A stretch of 64,000 bases of DNA from a virus: positions 87,301 through 151,300 of the IMG/VR virus record IMGVR_UViG_3300034105_003151. One strand, written 5' to 3'. The number at the start of each line of letters is the position of its first letter. Positions within the stretch are counted from its first letter, which is position 1. The translations under genes and the position numbers were made by a program. Positions 25,816 through 32,130 of this stretch are shown here, piece by piece. Below the pieces are notes generated by a model. It was given only the letters and a program-made list of their open reading frames with translations, had not been told where the DNA came from and searched no databases.

Positions 25816-25903
25816 CGACCTAAACCCTTGTCAGATAAGGACTTAGGGCAAAAACGGCGGGCCGCGTTCGCCGTAAACCCTTACGCGGCAACGACTTACG
25901 ACA
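25816..25903 (+). repeat. intergenic hairpin/GC-core element, copy 6
   Basis: Hairpin A (GACCTAAACCCTTG, loop, TAAGGACTTAGG), core ACGGCGGGCCGCG, hairpin B (CGTAAACCCTTACG, loop, ACGACTTACGAC). Followed by GGCATGGAACGTGCAT/AGCAAACCCCGTGCC. Confidence 0.85.
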
Positions 25904-26040
25904 AGTCATGAGGCAAACCGTGTGCTACAAAAAAATATTCTTTGGCATGGAACGTGCATTAGCAAACCCCGTGCCGAACTAGATCAAAATGACCCAAAGT
26001 TTTGTCAAAATCTCTTGACACAAATCCGAGAAGATTTTTC

Positions 26041-26067
26041 TTGCAAAGTGGATTTTGTCTGGTAAAA
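26041..26067 (+). promoter_or_regulatory. promoter
   Basis: TTGCAA (26041-26046), short 15-base gap, TAAAAT (26062-26067) for 26110. Confidence 0.65.
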
Positions 26068-26109
26068 TGCCGATATACAAGATAGGACACAAGGAAAAAA
26101 GGAAAGAAC

Positions 26110-26301
26110 ATGAAAACGGTCACCCTCACCATCGACACCTACAACAAGAGCTTCGCCCTCCATGCGGCTGTCAAGGGTCGGATCGATCATCTCTCAGAGT
26201 TGCTCTCTAGCAAGGGATTGAGCGGTGAAGTCAAGGACATTTTCCGCAAGGATTTGGCCGAACTTAAGGCTATGCAAAAGCAGTTGGACAACTGGGATTG
26301 A
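26110..26301 (+). CDS. hypothetical helical protein
   Basis: 63 residues: one beta strand (VTLTIDTYNKSF), then two long helices with KDLAELKAMQKQLDNWD at the end. Possible small dimer. Not recognised. Confidence 0.8.
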   Translation: MKTVTLTIDTYNKSFALHAAVKGRIDHLSELLSSKGLSGEVKDIFRKDLAELKAMQKQLDNWD

Positions 26302-26320
26302 ACCTAACGAAATTGCAAGC

Positions 26321-26349
26321 TTGACACCGCCGCGACGATTTGCTAGAAT
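26321..26349 (+). promoter_or_regulatory. promoter
   Basis: TTGACA (26321-26326), 17-base gap, TAGAAT (26344-26349) for 26385. A degenerate short hairpin (CCTAACGAAATTGCAAG) precedes it at 26303. Confidence 0.75.
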
Positions 26350-26384
26350 CCAATCTCACAAGAAAACTCCAAAGGAAAAAGACA

Positions 26385-26720
26385 ATGACTGATATCCAAA
26401 CCCTCTCGACTCGCAAGCTCATCCGTTACGCCAAGCGTCAAGCTCGCTCTAGCTTCCTTGGCATGGTTACGGAAAGTGAAGATAAGGAAGTCGATGGTAT
26501 TCCTGTGACGGTTCACACTGTTCGCAAGTTCAATCGGAAGGCTCTGCTGAATCCGCCCAAGGTTAAGAAGGATCGTCCCGCTGGTGATGCTAGTATCATT
26601 CGCGTCGGTAATCCCGGTTCGTCTGAGCGTCTGGATGCCTACGCTGCGTTCTACGCTGCGAATGGTTGCGTTAATAATAAGTACGATGGTAACATTTCCC
26701 CTTTTATGGACATGAATTGA
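26385..26720 (+). CDS. hypothetical basic protein
   Basis: 111 residues, with a basic N-terminal helix (TRKLIRYAKRQARSS), a proline/lysine linker (NPPKVKKDRPAG) and a Gly/Tyr-rich end. Possibly nucleic-acid binding from its charge. No family recognised. Confidence 0.8.
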   Translation: MTDIQTLSTRKLIRYAKRQARSSFLGMVTESEDKEVDGIPVTVHTVRKFNRKALLNPPKVKKDRPAGDASIIRVGNPGSSERLDAYAAFYAANGCVNNKYDGNISPFMDMN

Positions 26721-26722
26721 AT

Positions 26723-26890
26723 ATGATCAAGGTTTACATTGTGATGCAGACCAATAGTACTACTGACTATGCTGTTGGTGTGTTTCTTTCGTTGGATTCT
26801 GCCCGAAAATGTGTTGACCAATTGAAGGCTCATCCCAATAATAAGTATCTGCATTTCTGGATTGACTCTAATAACACTTTACAGGATTAA
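26723..26890 (+). CDS. small VYxV-type protein
   Basis: 55 residues (MIKVYIVMQTNSTTDYAVG start), beta strand then helix with LSLDSARKCVDQLK. The same plan as 26893, which follows directly, so the pair may be a tandem duplication that has diverged. Confidence 0.75.
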   Translation: MIKVYIVMQTNSTTDYAVGVFLSLDSARKCVDQLKAHPNNKYLHFWIDSNNTLQD

Positions 26891-26892
26891 CA

Positions 26893-27096
26893 ATGACTGT
26901 TTACCTTGTTTTTACAACTATGCTTGATCAAACCTCTTTTGTGGGTGCTTATCAAACCCGCGAACTAGCCGATGAAACAATCAAGATGCTTAAGAGTGTT
27001 CAGTTCGTTGGTAAAGAATACTGGGTGATCGAAGAACCAGTTGTAACAAAACTGTATGAAGTCGATCCTTGGCTCGGAGCCAATCGAAACACTTAG
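26893..27096 (+). CDS. small VYxV-type protein
   Basis: 67 residues (MTVYLVFTTMLDQTSFVGAY start), helix TRELADETIKMLKS, then YWVIEEPVVTKLYEV. This pattern (strand, GxY/F, helix with regularly spaced Ala, strand with IxE) is common in small phage proteins of unknown role. Confidence 0.8.
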   Translation: MTVYLVFTTMLDQTSFVGAYQTRELADETIKMLKSVQFVGKEYWVIEEPVVTKLYEVDPWLGANRNT

Positions 27097-27108
27097 TACG
27101 ATACGAAC

Positions 27109-27197
27109 TTGACGCAAACCCTTGCTGCGTAAGGACTTACGGCGAGGGCGGCGGGCCGCGTTTGACGCAAACCCTTTGGAGGCAACAACTTACGTCA
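27109..27197 (+). repeat. intergenic hairpin/GC-core element, copy 7
   Basis: Hairpin A (GACGCAAACCCTTG, loop, TAAGGACTTACGGC), core GGCGGCGGGCCGCG, hairpin B (GACGCAAACCCTT, loop, CAACTTACGTC). A degenerate short hairpin half follows at 27199. Confidence 0.85.
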
Positions 27198-27217
27198 ACC
27201 TTACGGAAAATTCAGAA

Positions 27218-27245
27218 TTGACATTTGAGAAAGTTGTGGTATAAT
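27218..27245 (+). promoter_or_regulatory. promoter with no ORF directly downstream
   Basis: TTGACA (27218-27223), 16-base gap, TATAAT (27240-27245). The next promoter follows at 27333, leaving an 80-base transcript with no open frame. Confidence 0.8.
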
Positions 27246-27251
27246 GTCGAT

Positions 27252-27332
27252 AGTGATAGGAGAGGGATGGTTGGAGTAGGACTGTCCAATCTAATCATCA
27301 CCAGTTGGCCCCGTAGTCAGTAGTCAGTGGGC
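27252..27332 (+). ncRNA. candidate small RNA
   Basis: Between two consensus promoters, with no start codon plus ribosome site. Contains TTGGAGTAGGACTGTCCAA, a 5-bp hairpin, enclosed by GTGAT and ATCATCAC, and ends with direct repeats GTAGTCAGTAGTCAGT. Candidate only. Confidence 0.4.
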
Positions 27333-27360
27333 TTGACAAGTAAAGATTTCTTGGTAGAAT
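27333..27360 (+). promoter_or_regulatory. promoter
   Basis: TTGACA (27333-27338), 16-base gap, TAGAAT (27355-27360) for 27380. Confidence 0.8.
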
Positions 27361-27379
27361 GTCGATAAAGGAGAAAAGC

Positions 27380-27538
27380 ATGATTCTTGCTCTACAGGTT
27401 GCTGGTCTGTTTTTTGGTATCTGGTTCGCATCTGTGAATATTGCTAATATTATTCATGGATATGCAGTGAATTGGAAGAATATGCTGGTTATGTCTGCGG
27501 CATGGACTTCATTCATTACTGCGACATGGTTGATTTAA
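27380..27538 (+). CDS. small membrane protein
   Basis: 52 residues, ATG after AAAGGAGAAAAGC. Two predicted membrane helices (residues 3-25, VAGLFFGIWFASVNIAN; and 33-52). No cysteine or enzyme motif. Possible holin-like or membrane-remodelling role, a guess from shape only. Confidence 0.75.
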   Translation: MILALQVAGLFFGIWFASVNIANIIHGYAVNWKNMLVMSAAWTSFITATWLI

Positions 27539-27554
27539 AAAAGGGAAAATAATA

Positions 27555-27863
27555 ATGGGACTACAAGCACTGATTAATGCTCTCGCCGCTGCTGACCAAG
27601 ATTACGTCGCTCCGTTTGGGTTTGGATCGCCCGATAGTTATCGTGGTTACTATTTTGACGTAGCTTTCGAACCTGAACGAAATGTGACTGTCGCATCAAT
27701 GCTTGCTCATGCGAAGAGTGCATTGGGAGCAACATTTACAGGATATAAGGGTGGAGAGTATGTGATGGGTCCACATACGGACTGCTATATTGCACAATAT
27801 GGTGAATGTTATGGAGATAAGATTGGCCCCGTCTTGGTTGCTTATCTTACGGGTCAGGCTTGA
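27555..27863 (+). CDS. conserved phage protein (GYKGGEY type)
   Basis: 102 residues. SYRGYYFDVAFEP near residue 28, VASMLAHAKSALGATFTGYK near residue 48 and GEYVMGPHTDCYIAQYGE near residue 70. The block RGYY...GYKGGEY recurs in small phage proteins as I recall. The conserved His, Asp and Tyr could form an active site, but no reaction is known. Confidence 0.85.
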   Translation: MGLQALINALAAADQDYVAPFGFGSPDSYRGYYFDVAFEPERNVTVASMLAHAKSALGATFTGYKGGEYVMGPHTDCYIAQYGECYGDKIGPVLVAYLTGQA

Positions 27864-27887
27864 CTTTTCTGCGTAGCATGATACAAT
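27860..27887 (+). promoter_or_regulatory. promoter
   Basis: TTGACT (27860-27865) overlapping the previous stop, 16-base gap, TACAAT (27882-27887) for 27908. Confidence 0.65.
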
Positions 27888-27907
27888 TATCCAAAAGGAA
27901 AACTTCG

Positions 27908-28123
27908 ATGAAAATCAGTATGTGTATTGGCAATTGGGTTGCTTTCAGAGAGATAAAGCCCAACACTCTTTTCCAATTTTGTGAAAGGACATATCTCAAA
28001 CTTGACGAACAAAATCTATGTGGTGTCAATCTTCATTCTGCCACAATCACTCATTTTGAGGAAGAGGATGTTGTTATCCCGCTAGAGTCCAATATTCTGA
28101 TAGTACATCCAGTTGTAGACTAA
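27908..28123 (+). CDS. small FxDLPxGxxF-family protein, member 1
   Basis: 71 residues from ATG 27908 after AAAAGGAAAACTTCG. FREIKPNTLFQFCERTYLK, then GVNLHSATITHFEEEDVVIP. First of at least seven paralogues in this window (28141, 32805, 33025, 33264, 51148, 51780). Small beta fold. Confidence 0.8.
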   Translation: MKISMCIGNWVAFREIKPNTLFQFCERTYLKLDEQNLCGVNLHSATITHFEEEDVVIPLESNILIVHPVVD

Positions 28124-28140
28124 CAAAAAAGGAGAAAGTA

Positions 28141-28359
28141 ATGATTTTTGAACGAGCAAAGCCAAAAGTTACATCTGTGGAGTTTCGGGATCTCCCCTTT
28201 GGTGCTAATTTCATATATGGGGGCGAACTATTTCTCAAGGTGATTAATCCAACCTCCGATAATAATTCTGTTGGTCTTGAGGCCAACCGCATGTGGTGGT
28301 TTGGTAAAGACATTGTGGTTACTCCCACTAAAGTCAAGATAGTTGAGGTGACAGAATGA
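28141..28359 (+). CDS. small FxDLPxGxxF-family protein, member 2
   Basis: 72 residues. FRDLPFGANFIYGGELFLKV, then NSVGLEANRMWWF and VVTPTKVKIVEV. It matches the family plan: initial F-x-D/E-hydrophobic-P-x-G, Lys in strand 2, Asn-x-V/A-x-L, and a final V-x-P. Stop overlaps the next start. Confidence 0.85.
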   Translation: MIFERAKPKVTSVEFRDLPFGANFIYGGELFLKVINPTSDNNSVGLEANRMWWFGKDIVVTPTKVKIVEVTE

Positions 28360-28517
28360 AATGCTACTATGTTGTTTATAAAGCAACTCCAAATAGTATT
28401 GTCGAGGCGAGAGCCGTCATAACCGAAAATATTGACGATTACTTTCCTACTGGAACAATTATCCTCGATATTTATGAAATGATTAGTATGTCTGATAAGA
28501 CAGGAGTTGTGAAATAA
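28356..28517 (+). CDS. hypothetical small protein
   Basis: 53 residues (MKCYYVVYKATPNSIVEARA start) overlapping the previous stop as ATGA. Beta-alpha-beta pattern. Unknown. Confidence 0.75.
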   Translation: MKCYYVVYKATPNSIVEARAVITENIDDYFPTGTIILDIYEMISMSDKTGVVK

Positions 28518-28521
28518 TCAA

Positions 28522-28758
28522 ATGAAAAGTATGCTCAAGGTTAGCCACAAAACTGTTATTGAGAATCAGGGGCCGTGCGGAACTGGCTGGGATGATTATT
28601 CTTGGGAGGTAGCATATCATGATGGTACTGATCCATCTTTTACTATCTCATACATTGAAGTATCGGACTACAAGAACAATCAGCACAACAATATGACAGT
28701 GGAGGAAGCCGTCCAGATTGCCCGTGCTATCCTTAGAATGGTGGGAGAAAAAGAATGA
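28522..28758 (+). CDS. hypothetical small protein
   Basis: 78 residues. KVSHKTVIENQGPCGTGWDD, then VAYHDGTDPSFTISYIEVSD and a helix VEEAVQIARAILRMVG. Its stop lies in the first bases of element copy 8. Confidence 0.8.
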   Translation: MKSMLKVSHKTVIENQGPCGTGWDDYSWEVAYHDGTDPSFTISYIEVSDYKNNQHNNMTVEEAVQIARAILRMVGEKE

Positions 28759-28807
28759 ACGTAAACCCGTGTGGCGTAAGCACTTACGTCAAATCGGGCG
28801 GGCCGCG
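28758..28807 (+). repeat. intergenic hairpin/GC-core element, copy 8
   Basis: One hairpin (ACGTAAACCCGTG, loop, GTAAGCACTTACGT) and core CGGGCGGGCCGCG. No second hairpin. Promoter follows 54 bases later. Confidence 0.85.
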
Positions 28808-28861
28808 AAAATCGTGCCAAAGAATTTTGCGATTTTGCAGAAAGATTTCTCTAGATTCTGC

Positions 28862-28889
28862 TTGACGGTGCCGATAAATATGGTATACT
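28862..28889 (+). promoter_or_regulatory. promoter
   Basis: TTGACG (28862-28867), 16-base gap, TATACT (28884-28889) for 28909. Confidence 0.8.
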
Positions 28890-28908
28890 TAGAGCATCAC
28901 AAGGAGAA

Positions 28909-29211
28909 ATGAAAGTGGAACATAACGGATTCAAGAACAAAGCAACGTGGCTCGTCTCGCTCTGGCTGAATAACCAAGAGCATATCTATACCCATTGGCG
29001 GAATGTCGCCCACACCATTGGCAGACAATATCCTCCTATGAATGAGGCTGTGGTTCGGCTCGCGGATCGATTGGAAGATTGTTTTCAGAGTATGGCCGTT
29101 GATGCTCTTGAAACCAATCCAATGTTTGTCGATATTCTTCAATCGGCTCTGGCCGATGTTGATTGGAAAACGATTGCTGGACATTTCATCGATGCGGCAG
29201 CGGGTGCTTGA
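28909..29211 (+). CDS. conserved phage protein with NKATWLVSLWLNN motif
   Basis: 100 residues. The start NGFKNKATWLVSLWLNNQEH matches a small phage family with the pattern N-x-x-TW-x-V-x-LWL-x-N-x-E (DUF7249-like by memory). The rest is helical. Function unknown. Its 3' end carries the -35 of the next promoter. Confidence 0.85.
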   Translation: MKVEHNGFKNKATWLVSLWLNNQEHIYTHWRNVAHTIGRQYPPMNEAVVRLADRLEDCFQSMAVDALETNPMFVDILQSALADVDWKTIAGHFIDAAAGA

Positions 29212-29235
29212 CAAACTCTTTTCGTGTGTTAGAAT
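29208..29235 (+). promoter_or_regulatory. promoter
   Basis: TTGACA (29208-29213) overlapping the previous stop, 16-base gap, TAGAAT (29230-29235) for 29258. Confidence 0.8.
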
Positions 29236-29257
29236 ACGGATTCACAAGGAGAAAATC

Positions 29258-29431
29258 ATGCGGGACTTTGATGAAATCAACTTGATTCTTGACCAGCTTC
29301 ACGCCGAAGGAATGGTAGAGCCGGTAGTCGAGCCTATTGATGATCCTTCCCTCCAAATTGACTTTTACGATTGGGCAGAAATCGTGGGAATTGATGTTGA
29401 CGAATGGGCACCGGAGGAGTACAATGCCTGA
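29258..29431 (+). CDS. small acidic protein
   Basis: 57 residues, ATG after AAGGAGAAAATC. A helix (DEINLILDQLHAEG) then a strongly acidic part with DFYDWAEIVGIDVDEW. Overlaps the next tiny gene. Confidence 0.75.
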   Translation: MRDFDEINLILDQLHAEGMVEPVVEPIDDPSLQIDFYDWAEIVGIDVDEWAPEEYNA

Positions 29432-29495
29432 ATCATTTCTGGTCTTTGGTTTCTGGATCATGGTTTCAATTATGTTTCTAACCTACAAGGAATAA
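29424..29495 (+). CDS. 23-residue membrane peptide
   Basis: ATG 29424 after CCGGAGGAG. Almost entirely one hydrophobic helix (FLVFGFWIMVSIMFLTY). Overlap and a strong ribosome site support it despite the size. Confidence 0.55.
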   Translation: MPESFLVFGFWIMVSIMFLTYKE

Positions 29496-29500
29496 ATATC

Positions 29501-29653
29501 ATGGGTTTTAATGATCATGACAACACGGAACACGATTCCGATTTCTACGATTCCGTGGGCGATGTAATGGACGGAGATCACGATTCCGCCATGCGTGATG
29601 CGGGATGGGGGACGGACGAGGATTATGGATTTTTCGGTGGCGATGACGATTGA
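29501..29653 (+). CDS. small very acidic protein
   Basis: 50 residues, about 40 percent Asp or Glu (NDHDNTEHDSDFYDSVGD). Ribosome site AAGGAATAAATATC. Similar in style to 21953. Probably disordered. Confidence 0.65.
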   Translation: MGFNDHDNTEHDSDFYDSVGDVMDGDHDSAMRDAGWGTDEDYGFFGGDDD

Positions 29654-29677
29654 CAAAACGTTTTGTTGTGGTATACT
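29650..29677 (+). promoter_or_regulatory. promoter
   Basis: TTGACA (29650-29655) overlapping the previous stop, 16-base gap, TATACT (29672-29677) for 29721. Confidence 0.8.
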
Positions 29678-29720
29678 TCGATAGTTGTTTGGATTTTCTT
29701 TCACAAAGGGATTTTTTAGT

Positions 29721-30152
29721 ATGAATAATGTCAGTTTTTCTGTTGCTCTTTTTGTTGTCGCTCTTGTTGGTGCGGTGGTTGGTTATCTGGCCTATAACAG
29801 TGCATATGGTGGACTCAAGTATAGGCTGAATAAGGTTAGTCTGACCAATGCCCAAAAGGGTGAGGTTTATAACTTTACTTATTGCCAGCCTCTTAGTGGA
29901 AAGCGTGAACGTTATCTGGCAAGGGTTGAGAATGTTAATCTGCTGACTGCACAACAGATCAGTAGACTTAATACTCATAGTAATTATCGTGCTAATGATC
30001 CTTCATTTGAGCGTAGTAGCACTCTTGTTACTGTTCGTACTTATGATGGTCAGATTCGGAATGTGTATGCTGAACGTTGTGTAAATGTACGCAAGCCTTA
30101 TCTTGGACAAAAGCTGTTTGGTATGCCCAAGGTTGCGGCATATCTGCTCTAA
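29721..30152 (+). CDS. membrane-anchored hypothetical protein
   Basis: 143 residues. One N-terminal membrane helix (residues 5-28, VALFVVALVGAVVGYLAY), then a soluble domain with VYNFTYCQPLSGKRERYLARVEN and TLVTVRTYDGQIRNVYAERCV. The conserved-looking YNF-QP-G-ERYLARV block is known to me from other small phage proteins without function. Two cysteines could pair. Confidence 0.8.
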   Translation: MNNVSFSVALFVVALVGAVVGYLAYNSAYGGLKYRLNKVSLTNAQKGEVYNFTYCQPLSGKRERYLARVENVNLLTAQQISRLNTHSNYRANDPSFERSSTLVTVRTYDGQIRNVYAERCVNVRKPYLGQKLFGMPKVAAYLL

Positions 30153-30168
30153 AAACGAGCAACGCTAC

Positions 30169-30259
30169 TCGCCGTAAACCCTTTGTGCGTAAGCACTTAG
30201 GGCACGGCGGGCGGGCCGTTTTTGACGTAAGTCTTTATGCAGTAAGGGGTTGAGTCGAG
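30169..30259 (+). repeat. intergenic hairpin/GC-core element, copy 9
   Basis: Hairpin A (GCCGTAAACCCTTTG, loop, TAAGCACTTAGGGC), core GGCGGGCGGGCCG with a T-run, hairpin B (GACGTAAGTCTTTA, loop, GTAAGGGGTTGAGTC). Confidence 0.85.
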
Positions 30260-30279
30260 TTTTTTTCTAAAGGTTCGTG

Positions 30280-30307
30280 TTGACACTGGACGATAAGATG
30301 GTATGAT
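30280..30307 (+). promoter_or_regulatory. promoter
   Basis: TTGACA (30280-30285), 16-base gap, TATGAT (30302-30307) for 30328. Confidence 0.7.
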
Positions 30308-30327
30308 TCGTAAACGGAGGCTGACCA

Positions 30328-30480
30328 ATGAGTTACGTTTGGTGGGTGATTGTGGGATGTAGGAGAGTTGGGTATGTTGAGAGTCCTAGTGAAATTGGGG
30401 CGACTAGGGCGGCAAAAGAGAAGTTTGGTGATTCCGCCTGGGTTGAGAGGTACTCGGATATGAATGTGTGTAACTTCTAA
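30328..30480 (+). CDS. hypothetical small protein
   Basis: 50 residues, ATG after ACGGAGGCTGACCA. MSYVWWVIVGCRRVGYVES, then a helix and YSDMNVC. Fits the small strand-helix type common here. Confidence 0.7.
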   Translation: MSYVWWVIVGCRRVGYVESPSEIGATRAAKEKFGDSAWVERYSDMNVCNF

Positions 30481-30528
30481 ACCCTCCTGTTTGTGCCGCT
30501 GTGCGTTAGTCAGTTAAAGACTATGGGG

Positions 30529-30557
30529 TTGACAGGTCGATAAAACGATGGTAGAAT
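30529..30557 (+). promoter_or_regulatory. promoter
   Basis: TTGACA (30529-30534), 17-base gap, TAGAAT (30552-30557) for 30576. Confidence 0.75.
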
Positions 30558-30575
30558 GGTGGAAAAGAGGATAAA

Positions 30576-30743
30576 ATGAGAACATTTGCTCAATTTGAAC
30601 AATGGGCCAAAAGTATTGGCTACGTTGTAGAGAGGGTTGGTCGGCGTATTGAATGGTATCATAAGGATAATCATAGTATTATTGGAGTGTGTTCTACTAT
30701 CCAACAAACTATTGATGAAATCTGTGATGATATTCTAGCTTGA
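30576..30743 (+). CDS. hypothetical small protein
   Basis: 55 residues, ATG after AGAGGATAAA. FAQFEQWAKSIGYVVERVG, then RRIEWYHKDNHSIIGVCSTI and a helix. Stop overlaps the tRNA promoter. Confidence 0.75.
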   Translation: MRTFAQFEQWAKSIGYVVERVGRRIEWYHKDNHSIIGVCSTIQQTIDEICDDILA

Positions 30744-30767
30744 CAAAAACGAGATCTGGTGTATAAT
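30740..30767 (+). promoter_or_regulatory. promoter of tRNA cluster 1
   Basis: TTGACA (30740-30745), 16-base gap, TATAAT (30762-30767), 10 bases before the first tRNA. Confidence 0.85.
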
Positions 30768-30776
30768 GGAAGACAC

Positions 30777-30847
30777 GGGCTTGTAGTACAATGGGAGTAC
30801 ATTCGGCTTGCATCCGAAAAATGAGGGTTCGATTCCCTTCCTGTCCA
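30777..30847 (+). tRNA. tRNA-Ala(UGC)
   Basis: Clean D-stem (GTAC/GTAC), anticodon stem TTCGG/CCGAA with loop CTTGCAT, and T-loop TTCGATT. Acceptor pairs 5-68 and 6-67 are mismatched (T-T and T-C), so it may be weakened. No encoded CCA. Confidence 0.75.
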
Positions 30848-30852
30848 CTTAT

Positions 30853-30923
30853 GCGAGTGTAATACAATGGTAGTATGTCTGCCTTCCAAGCAGAACATGG
30901 GAGTTCGATTCCCCCTACTCGCA
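30853..30923 (+). tRNA. tRNA-Gly(UCC)
   Basis: Seven-pair acceptor (GCGAGTG/TACTCGC with one G-T), anticodon stem TCTGC/GCAGA, loop CTTCCAA. CCA not encoded. Confidence 0.92.
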
Positions 30924-30935
30924 CTTGATGATTTT

Positions 30936-31006
30936 AGGTGAATAGTATAATGGTAGTACCGCCGTCTCCAAAGCGGCTCGCGTGGGTTCGATTCCTACTT
31001 CACCTG
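30936..31006 (+). tRNA. tRNA-Trp(CCA)
   Basis: Acceptor AGGTGAA/TTCACCT, anticodon stem GCCGT/GCGGC, loop CTCCAAA. CCA tail not encoded. Confidence 0.9.
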
Positions 31007-31016
31007 CTTTAGTTAT

Positions 31017-31089
31017 GGTCCGTTGGCCTAGCGGTTAAGGTATCTCGTTTACACCGAGAGGATCGGGGGTTCGAATCCCTCACGGACTA
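31017..31089 (+). tRNA. tRNA-Val(UAC)
   Basis: Acceptor GGTCCGT/ACGGACT, anticodon stem TCTCG/CGAGA, loop TTTACAC. Standard cloverleaf. Confidence 0.92.
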
Positions 31090-31135
31090 CTTAGAAATGG
31101 TGTATAATTTTGGTATAACAAGAAAGATTATACCA

Positions 31136-31480
31136 ATGACAAAATACACAGAAAAAACTTGTAAGAAACATGGGATTTGTAGATTTGTATTAGAAGGAAG
31201 TGGGTACTACAGGTGTACAAAATGTAGATCTACTGCTGTACATAATAGGCGTAAAAAAGTAAAACTACTATTAGTACAGTACAAAGGTGGTAAGTGTGAA
31301 CAATGCGGCTATAATAAGTGTGTAGCAGCATTAGAGTTTCATCACTTGGACCCTACACAAAAAGACTTTGGTATTGGTGCTAATGGTCATACTTTGGCAC
31401 TAGCAAAATTGAAACAAGAGGTAGATAAATGTATTTTGGTTTGTTCAAATTGTCATAGAGAGATACATGATGCGGGATAG
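31136..31480 (+). CDS. HNH endonuclease inside tRNA cluster
   Basis: 114 residues from ATG 31136. An N-terminal zinc-like part (CKKHGICRF, CTKCRS), then CEQCGYNKCVAALEFHHLD and CILVCSNCHREIH, the HNH motif with two CxxC pairs. A free-standing homing-type nuclease between tRNA-Val and tRNA-Asn. Its last ten bases overlap the start of tRNA-Asn, so the gene cannot be removed cleanly. Such nucleases help tRNA arrays spread or recombine, which is family knowledge, not shown here. Confidence 0.9.
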   Translation: MTKYTEKTCKKHGICRFVLEGSGYYRCTKCRSTAVHNRRKKVKLLLVQYKGGKCEQCGYNKCVAALEFHHLDPTQKDFGIGANGHTLALAKLKQEVDKCILVCSNCHREIHDAG

Positions 31481-31542
31481 CATAACGGTAATGCGCCAAC
31501 CTGTTAAGTTGTCAGATATAGGTTCGATTCCTATTCCCGTAG
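31471..31542 (+). tRNA. tRNA-Asn(GUU)
   Basis: Acceptor TGCGGGA/TCCCGTA, D-stem GCAT/ATGC, loop CTGTTAA. Its first 10 bases are also the 3' end of the HNH gene. Confidence 0.88.
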
Positions 31543-31552
31543 TTTTTAATTT

Positions 31553-31626
31553 GGGCTTGTAGCATAACTGGATAATGCCCCCGACTGTCCATCGGGTGAT
31601 TGCGGGTTCAAATCCCGTCAGGCCCG
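31553..31626 (+). tRNA. tRNA-Asp(GUC)
   Basis: Acceptor GGGCTTG/CAGGCCC, anticodon stem CCCGA/TCGGG, loop CTGTCCA, T-loop TTCAAAT. Confidence 0.92.
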
Positions 31627-31632
31627 CTTTTT

Positions 31633-31704
31633 GTTGCTCTGGCTGAATGGCAAGGCGAGGGACTGCAAATCCCTTTTTTGTGGGTTCGAATCCCACGGGC
31701 AATT
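31633..31704 (+). tRNA. tRNA-Cys(GCA)
   Basis: Acceptor GTTGCTC/GGGCAAT with G-T pairs, anticodon stem AGGGA/TCCCT, loop CTGCAAA. Confidence 0.9.
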
Positions 31705-31720
31705 CTCAAAGGATAGAATA

Positions 31721-31876
31721 ATGGGAATTAAAACCAATCAATCTATAAAAGCTATCAAAGATTTATGCTTCATGGGCTGCACAACCCGCTGGGCTAAGAA
31801 TCATTCTAATCGCATTTCTAGACGCGATGCTAAGAACGAAATTCGTAAGGAAATACAGTATAAGGTTGAAAATTAA
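31721..31876 (+). CDS. small basic protein
   Basis: 51 residues from ATG 31721 after AAAGGATAGAATA. A longer frame starts inside tRNA-Cys and is rejected. Basic helix-rich sequence (SNRISRRDAKNEIRKEIQY). Possibly RNA-binding, from charge only. Confidence 0.7.
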   Translation: MGIKTNQSIKAIKDLCFMGCTTRWAKNHSNRISRRDAKNEIRKEIQYKVEN

Positions 31877-31928
31877 AGTCGGCCCGCCGGTTTTGACGTA
31901 ACTCCTTATGCAGCAACAACTTACCTCA
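31877..31928 (+). repeat. intergenic hairpin/GC-core element, copy 10 (core inverted)
   Basis: Core in the opposite orientation (CGGCCCGCCGG), then hairpin B (GACGTAACTCCTTA, loop, CAACTTACCTC). Promoter follows at 31955. Confidence 0.8.
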
Positions 31929-31954
31929 AGCAAATAATTTCTCATGCTATGGGC

Positions 31955-31982
31955 TTGACATGGCCGATACCTATGGTAGAAT
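31955..31982 (+). promoter_or_regulatory. promoter
   Basis: TTGACA (31955-31960), 16-base gap, TAGAAT (31977-31982), for the tRNA-like RNA. Confidence 0.8.
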
Positions 31983-31997
31983 GAACGAGTAAGACAT

Positions 31998-32098
31998 GGT
32001 GAAGGTAGCGTAGTGGTAGCGTGAGAGAAGTTCCGAACTGCGATAGCAGAGTAGGCAAGCAAATGCTCTTGTGATGGTTCGATTCCATCCCTTCACCC
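31998..32098 (+). ncRNA. tRNA-like RNA, isotype unresolved
   Basis: An 8-bp acceptor (GGTGAAGG/CCTTCACC), a D-arm GCGT/GCGT and a perfect T-arm (GATGG, TTCGATT, CCATC) are clear. Between them lie about 48 bases instead of the usual 21-23. Two hairpins fit this part: CTGC/GCAG with loop GATA, and AGAGTA/TGCTCT with a 10-base loop. No 7-base anticodon loop with T33 fits. Candidate split, expanded or decayed tRNA. Confidence 0.6.
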
Positions 32099-32099
32099 C

Positions 32100-32127
32100 T
32101 TGACAAACACGCAAAGCGTGATACAAT
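32100..32127 (+). promoter_or_regulatory. promoter of structured RNA
   Basis: TTGACA (32100-32105), 16-base gap, TACAAT (32122-32127); expected start near 32134. Confidence 0.8.
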
Positions 32128-32130
32128 TCT

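Noticed and set aside
29508-29978. 156-codon leftward frame
   Set aside because: Antisense to three small genes with ribosome sites and to a consensus promoter; it is long only because of Asp-rich codons opposite.
31136-31480. Group I intron with HNH nuclease inside a tRNA
   Set aside because: Both flanking tRNAs are complete, so the nuclease gene is free-standing.
31998-32098. Selenocysteine tRNA or tRNA-His reading of the tRNA-like RNA because of its 8-bp acceptor
   Set aside because: No UCA or GUG anticodon in a proper loop; the GTG triplet visible lies next to the T-stem.
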